Shown: in pieces, positions 21,977 through 33,400 of the stretch | How positions within the stretch are numbered: position 1 is the stretch's first letter | Layout of the letters: the number at the start of each line of letters is the position of its first letter | Source of the DNA: Triglochin maritima | Taxonomy: Eukaryota > Streptophyta > Magnoliopsida > Alismatales > Juncaginaceae | Length of the DNA: 64,000 nucleotides | Assembly: GCA_963682175.1 (NCBI GenBank) | Contig: OY821775.1 | Location: 3,286,001 to 3,350,000 of the forward strand | Direction of reading: 5' to 3' | Translations under genes and position numbers: made by a program | The notes under the pieces: generated by a model | The model's database searches: none | The model's input: the letters and a program-made list of their open reading frames with translations, nothing else | Told to the model about the DNA's origin: nothing

Positions 21977-22216
21977 CCCACAACGACTATATAACCATTG
22001 GACGCTGACGTCAGCAATCGCATGCAATGGCTAACTACATTGTTTTTTTTAATTCCTAAACTACCCTCACTTTGACCTATATAAATTATAAACCCCTCGA
22101 TAATTCTCGTCTCCACCAATTCACAACATCTTCTCCAATCCTCTGTAATTCTCTCTTAATTGCACTCTGATTGTGGTTTAAGTGGGTCGAGTTTGAGCTG
22201 AATTTTGGAATATGAC

Positions 22217-22467
22217 ATATTGAAATAAGGGCATTGCTGGTTCAGCTCGATGTGGCAGATGCACTCAATCCGGAGGTGTTACCGGAAACAATGACATTGC
22301 AAAAGAAGGTAAAACTATATGAGAGAGCATTGACCGCTATTCATTTGTCGTTGCCAAACGAAGTACTTCATGAAATAAGATACGAGAAGACAACAACAAA
22401 GTTGTTGGCAAAGTTAGAGGAAGAATTTGCTTTCAAATCCGTCGCTAGCCGGGTCCTCCTCGAATAG
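22217..22467 (+). pseudogene. Copia gag fragment
   Basis: It reads LVQLDVADALNPEVLPETMT, LYERALTAIHLSLPNEVLHE and LAKLEEEFAFKSVASRVLLE, the core of a Copia gag (UBN2/retrotran_gag-2 type). The reading stops at TAG after 22467. There is no protease or pol next to it. It is followed at 22508 by a hAT-type terminus. Confidence 0.65.
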
Positions 22468-22507
22468 CACTTATTCCTGTTTCGAATGGCGGAAGATACA
22501 TCTCTAC

Positions 22508-24946
22508 TAGGGGTGTAAACGGGTCGGGTATGACCCTACCCGTACTCGGTTAAATTTGCGGATACGGGTATATACCCGGTCAAAAACTTGTATACTCGTA
22601 CCTGACCCGTACCCGCTAAGTTAGCGGGTAGGGGCAGGTAAATGGGTATGATTATAATATATATATATATAATAAATGTACTCATGACATTTCAATAAGA
22701 TGTATACTACATAATAATAATAAAACATATATAGAATCACACCTAAAAGGATTGTCAAACCATTTTCAATCATCGGAAGTCGAATTGCAATTTGAATCGT
22801 CTGAAGTACCTCTTCCGAGTGTTCACTAAACTCTAAACAAGATTAGAATGATTGGATTTAGCCAATCAAGTCTATTACAAAGTTAGAATCTATTTAATAA
22901 CCCCTTCTTACATTTACATGAAAGTTGATGTCTACCTACAATACCAATTCATCCACTTGACTTAGCCGAATATATTTTACCACAATGTCTACAAGTAGCA
23001 GTTGTTTTACCTGATCATCCCGTCCTTCGTCAAAATTATTTCATACTTGGCTAGTTTTTTTTCTACTACACGTATTAAATTTTTCTTAGATTTAGGTGGA
23101 TTAATAGGAGGGGATTGCAGGTCATTATTATCTTCAGAATTAAATGTAAAAGCCATGGAAATTACTAAATATGCAAATAAAAAGTGATTTTTTTTCATAA
23201 ATGAGAAAGTCATGATTATTGTTGATTAACTAAAATTAACTACTAAAAAGATTAGAAAAACCTAGAAAATGAAGAGCAGAGAAGTCGTGAAATCGGCGGT
23301 CAACGGTCTGCTTATAGCTTTATACTTCACACTTTAACTCAAACTCGATCTGTTTACACCAAAATCAAAGCAATTAGAGAAAAATTATAGAAGATTTGGA
23401 GAGATTTGTGTGAAGAGAATGAGAATGGTTGGGGGTTATATAGGGTAGAGAGCGGTAGTTTAGTAACTTTAAAAAAATTCCAACAACTCTCAGATTCAAC
23501 GACTAGTGCCTGGCACGACGACCGTGTACCCGGTGCCCAAGTCTAGTGGCGTTTGGAACCTTGTGCTGCTACAGAACACACGTGACTATGTTGGATTTCA
23601 TGTCATATGCTTCGGGTTTTTAAAAAAAATACAAGCAATCATGATCGGGTTTCATATTTATTCAATAATTTCATGTACAGGACTCCCTGATTATGTTTCA
23701 ATATATATTGTATACTATATAATATCAAAATATATATTTGATCATACCTAAACGATTGTCTAATCCTTTTAACTAATCGGAAGTCAAGTTTTCACCAAAC
23801 TCTAAACAATATTAGAGTGATGGAGTTAGTCAATTAACTATAAAGCTAGGTGAGAATTTAACTAATAACCATTTATACTCCAAAGAATTTAATATCCAGT
23901 ACTTTAATTAATCTAGAGAATTTTCGGAGGGGAGAGATGGAGAAAATATGGAGATAAAATATGGAGATGTGAGAATTTTGCATTAATTAAACAAAGGAAC
24001 GGATAAATGACTTATTAATAGGGCATCATCCCACCTACATCATCTGTAAACCACTTCCACATGATCTTTGTCAATTTCTCATCTAAACCAATCATATTTT
24101 GACATATCATCAACCCATAACTACATTTGACCAAAATGGATTAAATTCATCCATTGATCAACAAAAACCTCTTATTAATGAAGGCAAAATCGTGGGCAAA
24201 CGATCGACCAAATATATCCAAATATATCTGGTGCACCATATTACATAAGAGTTTGCCAAAAGAGTGATTACATCATAATACGAAATACATGTAATCACGA
24301 CAACTTAAAATAGGCAGACAAAAGAATCTGGTCCCAAAGTGCAATCTCCCTCGGGCACCACCTGCCAGAACCTACCGCAATCCTGAAAAGTAAACATAAC
24401 AATAATACCTGAGTTTCCAATTGTCATCGAAGAGCCTCTAATTGTTCCTAAAAGAAGAAAAAAAGTCTCATAAATTCACAAATAAAAATATCAAATAACA
24501 TTAACTAATTTAAAAGAAACATTAATATTAAATTTACAAATACTAAATGAAATCGTAAATATTAAAGTACCAACAAATCAAAATTCAAACCATAAATCCT
24601 AAATTACCAACGTATACTAAAACAAATCTTATATCTTAAATTACTAACAAATCAAACTAACATATCCAAATGAAATCTAACTTCCAATTTCATTGATTTC
24701 AATTGTAATCAATAACGTGTAATTTTTAAATATATATTATATATTAATTAAATAATTAAACAGGTAAATGGGTAAACGTGTATTGGTAGAGGTATACTCG
24801 TGTACATCCCATTTATTAAACGGATAAAACGGGTATGGGTAAACGTGAATAATTTTTTAAATGTGTACAAAAATTGTACTCATACCCATACCCTCTTATT
24901 AAATGAGACAGGTAAACAGGTAATACCAGCGCCAGTTACACCCCTA
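22508..24946. mobile_element. hAT relict with BED-finger exon (2.4 kb)
   Basis: The left end TAGGGGTGTAAACGGGTCGG and the right end (complement TAGGGGTGTAACTGGCGC) are hAT-like, and both flanking interiors carry the GGGTA/TACCC motif. A minus-strand BED finger piece lies inside. The 8 bases on each side (ATCTCTAC, CTCCAGAC) agree at only half the positions, so the outer limits may belong to two elements or be eroded. Two diverged direct repeats (about 22735-22990 and 23745-23990) inside suggest a further insertion. Confidence 0.5.
22880..23156 (-). pseudogene. BED zinc-finger N-terminus of a hAT transposase
   Basis: ATG at 23156 opens MAFTFNSEDNNDLQSPPINP and continues to KLAKYEIILTKDGMI. 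After a one-base shift the strand reads TATCRHCGKIYSAKSSG, a TGA, then IGIVGRHQLSCKC. CxxC followed by HxxxC at this spacing is the BED finger of hAT transposases. No catalytic domain follows. A TATATAA-like box lies about 290 bp upstream on the minus strand (near 23440). Confidence 0.6.
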
Positions 24947-26350
24947 CTCCAGACCCATCAATTTTTTTACTAAAAGAATGGGGTTGTCCCCCTTAACACG
25001 TGGGACAACCCGGTCGTCCACGACCGAGTCGACGACCTGGGCGTTCAAACGCCTGGGTCAACGACCTGGTCGTTCGAATATTTTATTGTTTTTTCGTTTT
25101 TTGTTTTGATTTTTTAATTTTTGTTTGAATCTTTTTTAATTTTTTTTGAAAATACGTTTTATAATTGTTTTGATTTTTTAGTATTTTTTTTTATAAAAAA
25201 ATCCATGATGGACCCCGAAATGATGTAGATGGAAGTTGTAGGTTGTGGTGGATTGTGGTTAAGATGTGAATAGTGTAGGAAAAAAGAGAAAGTGGATTGG
25301 GGAGAGAGAAAGTGGATTGAGGAGAGAGAAAGCTGACGTGGAACAGTGAGAAAACTGATTTGGAAGAGAGAGAAAGCTCATAACCAGGTCGTCCGGGTCA
25401 TGATTACGGATGACCTAAGGGCATAAATAACTATGCCCAGACTACACTCGGACGCTCTGCTTTCTATATCTGTCACGTCAACTTCTTTCTTTGTGCAACT
25501 CGCCTCGAGCAAAATGCCCGCTAACCACGGGGGGAGGTAATTTCTTGGAGAGGAATGACATGGTCACAACTCCTCTCTGATGGTAGCTTCTTAGGAGCAA
25601 AGAATTTGAGTGACAGATTCTCCTTCAGCAAGCTTTGCAATTTAGGTGGGGACACAGTTTCTATACTATTCAACAACTCAATTCCCTCTTGGTTGGATTC
25701 ATCAACAGGCTGGCCATTTAGAAGATATAATGACTAGGCTTGCTTCAAGTGCTTTTCTAGCTCTTACGAGTCCACTAAGACCACCGGGGAAATACAATGG
25801 CGTTTCCGGGAATTAGAAATTGGATATGCAAGCTTATAAAGAAAATAAATATAAGTAGACACACAAAAAAATATTTACAAGGAGCAGTGTAAAATTGTAG
25901 TTTTGGAGGTCAGACGATCATGAATTTTAAGATCTCATCTCAATTACCAAAAATCAAAATCATTTGGATCCCACCTCTAAAGATTGTTGATTTCTGTAAA
26001 ATCCATCCACATTCTTTTTGAGATTTTGTTCCATGATAAAGACCCTTGCAATTCCAGTCTCATTAAGTATTTCAAATGTTAATAATTAGACACACCCGCG
26101 CACACACACACATATATATGATTTTTATATATCTAATTTTTCCAACTAGTTAAAAATCCAAAAAAATCATTGTAAGTAAAATACTCAATTAAATACCTAT
26201 ACGTGGGTGCATTACAATTAGAAGTATTCGAAAAAGACAAAATAGTAATATTTTAAAGTTTATTTAAATAATTTTATTTTTCTTATAAATTACGATGCAC
26301 TAACTTGAAATACTAGCACCGTCCACTGTTTACACCAAAACGAATTTATA
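24947..26350. other. Intergenic with a GC-rich patch and a weak coding remnant
   Basis: 24990-25075 is rich in ACGACC/GGTCGT motifs and may be a MITE end. At 25560-25740 the minus strand reads NGQPVDESNQEGIELLNSIE without stops, and the plus strand is also open, so neither is supported. The remainder is AT-rich with no recognised feature. Confidence 0.35.
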
Positions 26351-28038
26351 CACTACTAGAAAAATAAGTTTTACGGACGGATTAACATCCATTAGTAACG
26401 CATCCGTTGGTGTAGGTACATTTTCACCGATGGATAAAATTAATTGTCGGTGCTAATATCCTTCGATGGATATGCTTAGAACCACACGTCCGACAAAAAA
26501 ATTGTAGCTTTCATCGGATCAACAAGGATAACTATCGTCGGTATCGGTTATTGAAAATTTAGATAGTTGGAAAATAATTTTTTTTGGCAAAAAATGAATC
26601 ACCGACAGATTTGTAAAGCTACATTGATGGATAACTACCGTCGATGTAGGTTCTGTGTTTATATTAGTAGCATGTCTTTCACTTTTTTCCTTCTCACACA
26701 CTCTCTCATCTTCCACCCCCAACCTCCCCACCACCTCCCCGCCACTGTCCGACCACCTCCCCACTCCCTCTCCTTCTTCCACCAGCTCCCAACCACCACC
26801 TCCTCACCACCGCTAGGGGTGCACATGGGTTGGGTTCAACCCGAAACCCAACCCGAACCCGACTGGTCGGGTCGGGTTGGGGAGGGGTTCGGGTTGGGTT
26901 GGGAAAATCAAAAACCCGAATTTTCGGGTCGAGTTCGGGTTGAGGGGGTCGGATTGACCCAACCCGAACCCGATTTTTATTTTTATTTTTATTTTTTTTA
27001 TTTTTTCCCAAATAAACCGGTCGACCGAACATCACTCGGTCGACCGAACATCACTGTCGACCGTTTCCAACCCGAAAATTTCGGGTGTTCAAGCCACCGG
27101 TCGACCGAACCCGACCAAGTTTGGGAGAAAATTTCCAAATTCGGGTTCAACCCGATCCAACCCGACCCAACCCGAAAATTTCGGGTTCGGGTTGGGTTGA
27201 ACCTAAACCGGTTCGGGTTCGGGTTCGGGTTGGGGTTTTTCCCAACCCGAAAATTTCGGGTTGGGTCGGGTTGAGGCCCAAACCCGACCCAACCCGACCC
27301 ATGTGCACCCATAACCACCGCCCCCACAACCTCCTCGCCACCTTCCCCCCTTCCGACCCCCTCCCCACTACCTTCCCTCAGCCTCCCATCCCGATTTGTC
27401 TGCTCCCTCGCCTCACCTTTTCCCGTCCCCCGCCCTTTGATGGCAACAGGAGGCGAACTGTGGGCAATTGTCGGTGAGGTGCAAGAACAACCTCACCAAT
27501 GTTAGGTTTTTTTAAAATTAATTTTGTTGAATCATAAGTTCTTATTGTTTCCATCGTATTGTGGTGTATGTATATGTTTTGAGTTGAAGTTTATTTGTAT
27601 TGTGTTGTCGTATTATGTTTATATGTTTGTGGACGAATTAATGTGTTGTGAATGAATTAATTAATGTGTTGTAAATGAATGAATTGATGTGTTGTGGATG
27701 ATTAAAGAAAAACTTGGATGAATGTGTTCTGGAAATTGAAACACAGAAAGAGCCAAATGTTTTTTTTTTGCATCTGAATTGGACTTACACCGACGGATAT
27801 ATACTACACCGATGGATATGTCCGTCAGTGTTTTTCGTTATGACAAAAGAATGAGAAAAACTTTGGAAGGAAAATGTAAGCCAAAATTAACACCGACGGT
27901 AGTTATCCAACGGAGTAACTAAACACTAATATAAAATACATCGACGGTAGGATATCCGTCGGTGTTCCAAATCACCGACGGATGGGGACCTACACCGACT
28001 GATAATTACCGTCGGTGAAACCTTGCTTTGTTGTAGTG
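26351..28038. mobile_element. CACTA-type non-autonomous element, TSD ATA
   Basis: It begins CACTACTAGAAAAA and ends TTGTAGTG (complement CACTACAA), with ATA on both sides (26348-26350, 28039-28041). Subterminal copies of CACCGACGG / CCGTCGGTG cluster at both ends, as expected for En/Spm transposase binding sites. No transposase is visible. A hAT MITE is nested at 26814-27313. Confidence 0.85.
26814..27313. mobile_element. hAT-type MITE nested in the CACTA element, perfect 8-bp target duplication
   Basis: It starts TAGGGGTGCACATGGGTTGG and ends CCCATGTGCACCCATA, flanked by ACCACCGC on both sides (26806-26813, 27314-27321). The interior is dense with CCCAACCCGAA / TTCGGGTTGGG. It also contains several CGGTCGACCG palindromes (27020-27110), which otherwise occur in LTRs here. 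Confidence 0.87.
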
Positions 28039-28041
28039 ATA

Positions 28042-28673
28042 ATTGTACAGGTTCAACAGTGGAGGGAGTGATTTCATTATGTTAAAACAGCAATTTGAAC
28101 CTTGACATGTACCCTGATGAGATAATATTGGGTGATGTATCAATTCAAGTTTAGAATTGTAGTCCACTCGTTTCAAAGTAAAAGTGGATCATGGAAAATT
28201 ATGAGTATTGTATTGACTAGCTTTATGTAGCCAGATATGTCATCGTAATTGTTAAATTTAACATATAATTCCCTTCAGCTCTCCATCCGGTGGTTCGATT
28301 TCCGTAAAGTGCAACAAGAAATAATAGTCAGTAGCATTCGTTCGGTAAGTTTCAAGCCAGTGTAAGTGGTATACATATCCTAATCTGACTTCGGAGAGAT
28401 TGCTGTCTGCATGACTTGTAATGGGGGTAGAAACTGCATGTTTATGCTATTAGGGATTTAGGGGTGACAAGATACGAAATTTTAAATGTCTCGCACCCGT
28501 CGCTATTAATTACCCACAATTAGGTCAGGGGTATGAAAAGGCCAATACCACTCGTAGTCGTCATATGGGTACCTGATTTCTCAAAATAAAATTAGCATAA
28601 ATATATTGTGGCATAATGTTTACAAAACAACAAAATTAATTTAGATCCAAATTAAGAAAATTTATATATGTTG
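28042..28673. other. Intergenic, no feature recognised
   Basis: AT-rich. A TAGGGGTGA-like start at about 28459 has no partner end. Confidence 0.4.
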
Positions 28674-29182
28674 CTACCTGAGGGGTAGTTCATGTGATCC
28701 TCCAAAGTCAACCCGGCGGTAGAGGACCAGAGATCGGGAGGTCATCACTTGAGGGTAGATGTTGTGTCCCCGAGCCTTTGTCCGCAAGACATATTGACAT
28801 ATAATTTGATGAAACAACAGCAAAAAATTCGTACCAAGTATAATCGGCGGCATTGGTGAAGGAAATCGAGCTCCAAAAGTAAATGCCATAGTAAAGATCA
28901 AACTCTAGTAGCTTGTTCTTCCCGTCATAGTTCTCATACAGAAAAAAACGCCCTTACTAAGTACCTTTCACCCAGTACTATCGGTTTAATTGTGAAACAA
29001 TTTCTGGTTCCATCAAGAAAGCTTCTAAGAGTGTTTAGGTTTTTTAGGACTCCATTTTTTAGGAAATGGGACGATACAGTGTAGGTCTCACCAGTGTATG
29101 TAACTTGAACCAGAAACGTATTGGTTTCGCTGTCGATGGAAGTTTGGCCTTTCGGCGTGCCACAGTCATTGCTTATGAACCC
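28674..29182 (-). pseudogene. Malectin-like domain exon of a receptor kinase
   Basis: After an acceptor-like CCTCCAG at 29183 the minus strand reads GFISNDCGTPKGQTSIDSET, LRSFLDGTRNCFTI, GERYLVRAFF, then with a frameshift YENYDGKNKLLEFDLYYGIY, and in a third frame SLVLYRRVDFGGSHELPLR. These are consecutive blocks of the malectin-like ectodomain of LRR receptor kinases. At least two frameshifts show it is dead. Only this exon is present; no kinase lies next to it. It lies about 1.3 kb downstream of the PIE1 stop, on the same strand. Confidence 0.75.
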
Positions 29183-30042
29183 TGGAGGTAAGAAATGAGG
29201 TCCCTTTGTTTCGGTTTTGCCGAACACCAACTGATTTTGAAATGAATACGGTAACTAAATATTACTTCATTCATGTTAATGTTATGTATTCAGCTACTTA
29301 ATTTTTTGCCGATAAAATTATAAACTTTTACTCATAAATGACTCGAGTTACGAATTCATAGTTGATTGTTGTGCATTACGAGACTTGCACGCAGAAATTT
29401 ACTTGTCTACCCATCATCATAAATACCCACTACAAAAATAATACCGGTATCAAAATAAATTTTGAGTTTTTCATAAATGGTTCAAACGTAATGTAAGAGC
29501 TCTGTGATTTTAGCTGCGTGCAAGATATATTAAACACACTTAGCTTGAGTATGATACAAAAGAATTAAAATGACTAGATAAGAGATTATTGAAGATCATC
29601 AACATATGGTGAAAATAAATTATGCAAGTGGATGTGATACGAGAATTTCATTTAAATAAGGTGTGTTATCAACTTATCATCAATGTAGAATTTATATATA
29701 TCTGACGATTAAGTTGTAAAACTACCATTTAGTGATTGACATTGTGAAGTCAATTATCATGAATATGGTGTTACATGTTAATTAACCGATGGAAGGAATT
29801 TTAAAAGAAACGTCTTACATGTTAATTGAACTTGATCCTTTTTGAGCTTTGATTGGTGATAGATATTGTGTAAGTGAGCTTTGTGATGGGATTGAGGAAT
29901 GTTAACGTGGAATGTTGTTTCTTTGTATGTGGCGCAGTTCGATCAAAGATTTATAAAATATATGATCTTAAAAATTGCCATAACCTTCTTTTTTTATCGA
30001 ATAAGTAGGTGATGCAAGTCTATTAGTTGATGTAAATGTAAA
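29183..30042. other. Intergenic between malectin relict and PIE1 3' end
   Basis: AT-rich DNA with no gene. The shared block with 1150 starts at about 30043. Confidence 0.5.
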
Positions 30043-30468
30043 ATAGCCAGTTGGCAATTACCAGTGTAAATGTAAATTAAATAGGTGATGCTTAAGTCTT
30101 CACCATCAAAAAATTAGCTCAGAATAATCTCGTGCACAAAACAGTGACCTTCGCGATCACTTCTACGACCCGTGGTAAGGCCGAACCGAAAAACAAAATA
30201 ATTTACATGACTAAATTCCTGTACTGCTATTTTACACCCCTTTCTGTGGTCTGCTTTAGAGGATCTTAATTGCATGGCTTTTGTTTCCCCCCTTTGAGCA
30301 CATAAATTATCCACTTTCGAATCTTGCATGTGTCCATGTCCTTCTGGATGGTTGGCACATTGATGGCAGGAATGAAGATGCAACTTGTGACTCCTGCGCA
30401 TCCTCTTTAGACTAAGAAAATCGCTTCACACGAAGACTGCTAGCCAATCTCCATGATGCCATCTACTG
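30043..30468 (-). other. PIE1 3' UTR and downstream flank
   Basis: Non-coding DNA after the PIE1 stop, duplicated at 1150-1490. The small open frames here lie within the untranslated region. Confidence 0.6.
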
Positions 30469-33400
30469 TTAGCCAAACTCCATGATGTCTCCAAACGATC
30501 CCCAGTCCTCCAAACCAGAGATGAGTGTCTCATCATTCTTGTACTCAAGAGGCTCCAAGGGAAAGAACATGTCTGACTGAAGCATATCGAAGGAATCTGA
30601 ATGGTCGTAACTGTAATCAATGGTATCACATGAGCTTACATCAGAAAATAAAGTGGAATCTGAGGGTCTGAGGATTGAAGGGGAATCTTCCACTTCCAAG
30701 GTCCTCGGCACTTTGGATTTTGCCAATTTGGTGGAACCAGGAGTCTTGTGTTTCCATAGCGTTTGCGATTTAGAACTAGGTCGGGATCTCGCAGACTCAC
30801 ATGTAAGGAAAGCTGAAGATGCCCAGCTTTGAGGTTGACCCCCCAAGAAAGGTTCAGATGCCATCCTGCACACATTCAGATAAAATGAGGTTACAAGTGA
30901 TTCTACACGAGCATTACAAAAAGTAGATACACCTGACAGTATAAGTTGGATGCACTGACATTGCTGAAAAAAATATATGATGTGTCCCATCAGGGCAAAT
31001 ATACACATAGGAGAACAGGAAGACAAGTGTAAGAATGAACGAAAACAAAAGAAAAACCCAAAAGCTCAATTACCTTAATAGATGCTCAGCGAGGCTGCAA
31101 GAAGATTTTAGATGATCCTTATGCTCGTCAGAGTCATCTGCCTGTTTAGGACTACCCGGATTGCAAATTAGTAGACTAACTGTAGATGGAAAAGCAAATT
31201 CAGATTCACCAAGTTGATCCGGGAACTCAAGTATTATCTCTGCCAGGTCAATTTCTGACGTAACCTCTGGCTGACTGCCCAAAACTTGTGGGTCTTCTTG
31301 ATCTTTTTGACAGTTCTCTCTTAGAAATTTAGCAACTTTGTTACTAATACGTCTTAAAGCTATTGACTCCATTTTTTCTGGCAATTTGCCTCTAGACGGG
31401 GATGCAAATTTTCTATTGGGATAGAGTCCGTTCCGTGAGGATGCTGTGACTTTTAGGTGTTGATTAGATCGCCATTTTGCTCTCCAGACAGAAGAAAGTA
31501 CCGCTGCAAAATGTTTCTGGAGGAGAAGTTCTGTATCAGGCAACTCACTAACCACTTTAAGTAGGGCATGAACATTATCCTGCCAAGACAAACATTTCAG
31601 TGTGTAAGCCATCAAATATAAGCAGGTGAATATAATAATGCCAAATATAATAGCTAACTAGTATGTGTCCTGAATATAAGACCGAGCAGGAAATAAGGGA
31701 CATGGAGATTTAAATAATGTCAGATACTCAAAAGGTCAAAAATTGTGGCAACAGCATGTTCTTTGAGATAAATACCCTTGAAGGCCAACAATTCAAACTC
31801 AATGTCAAAGACGTCATATTTGCTAATTACCTCGGTTACTTTTAAGGTACCCTTGCCGCAAACATAGCTGGTTGCCTTTTCTGTGTTGTTACCATCCACC
31901 AGACCAAGGATATGTCGAGAAATGAGTTCCCTGAACCTCTCACAGCAATGAAGCAGATGACGACACCTTCCCCGGTAAAATCCACCAGTAGGCATGCTAA
32001 AAAGTACATCACTCACAAGGCTCCAATTGGTACCATACTCGTGTACCACAGCACATAAGACTGCATCCTCTGAAGAGGCCCAGGGATCCGGAGAGGGTAT
32101 ATAATCTTTCGACCAAATACTTACCTTCTTTTTGGGTTTCTCCGGTCTGATGATCATTAATCTTTTAATTGTAATAGCTGTCATAGACATCCTGCCAGAT
32201 GTCTTGCTCCGGCTTGATTTTCCCCACTCAACCACACCCTCTGTACATTTAAAGCTGGCCTCTAAATGATTCTTCTCCAAAGAATCTGAATCTGCAGCAG
32301 AACTGCATTCTTGGGCCCTCTTCAGTTTCTTCAGCCTTTTTCTGGAGACCTCTTCACCAATACCATCCATCTTACGCTTCTTCTTTATACTAGAAAATGG
32401 AGGAGATTCTGGGTAGATAGCGTCTGGAGAGAGAGAGTCTCCACTCATATCTTCCATGTACGATTCCGGTTCGTTGTACCTTTCTTCCACATCGGATGCT
32501 AGGGATCCTTTCTTTAAAGATTTGAACTTTGTCTTTTTTGACTTTTTCTTTGGTTTACATTTAGTGTTGATCGCTGCTTCATACCTGTTCACAAAATAAA
32601 AAGGATGAAAAGCTGGTATAAGTATGTGCTCGAAGGAAATGTTCTTTCTGTGAAAAATCCACTTCAACCAAAAGGAAGGTATTTGAGGCTAGAACCTTAA
32701 CATGTTATACACAAATGCACACCTAGAAGTCTAGAGTCGTAACATGTTTTAAACAAGTTATGCATGTATGTAAACCTAGAAACCATTATATATACATAAA
32801 TATATAATCATACTTGTTAGCCTCATCGTTTTCAGCATCGGCTTCCATTTTCTCAAGAGCCTCATTTTCTAGTCTCTCCAACAGCTACAAAGGAATCAAA
32901 GCATATGATTGTTCATATTAAACATGGGAAAGTACAACAAAATAGTATTAGCAGTATTTTTTAGCAAACCTGACGCTGAGCTAAAGCTTCAACTTGTTCC
33001 TTGTATGCCACAGTAGCATGCTCAGTACTCCATTCTGGCAAATCACATCATTCAAGAATTCCACGAATATAAGTATCAAAACATGACATAAATCAACATA
33101 TGTTTTTAAAGTTGTTCCCTCAAAGTGGAACACAAACGTGACCAAATCTTTTGTAACAGAAAAGGTGGCATTAAAAACAAAGACAAAATAATCACGGTAA
33201 AAATCATAGTATCATGGCCCCAGGGATATAACATCACGTACTTGAAGACAAGAACAAATGCATGATGAAAACATCACGTGCAAGAGGAAAATCTACTTTT
33301 AAAAATCAAATATGATAACTGTAGCATGTAGTACTTGCGTAACATTATTGAGAAATTCATAAAACATACCTATATTGACTTTGATCAACTGACACATTTA

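Noticed and set aside
22500..24954. Eight-base target duplication for the 2.4 kb hAT relict
   Set aside because: Flanks ATCTCTAC and CTCCAGAC match at only four of eight positions, so not claimed.
25555..25740. Possible gene fragment on either strand
   Set aside because: Both strands are open and no family is recognisable; listed only within the intergenic entry.
26567..27477. Open frames of 109-235 codons on both strands
   Set aside because: They run through the hAT MITE motif repeats and across its target duplication; not a conserved protein.
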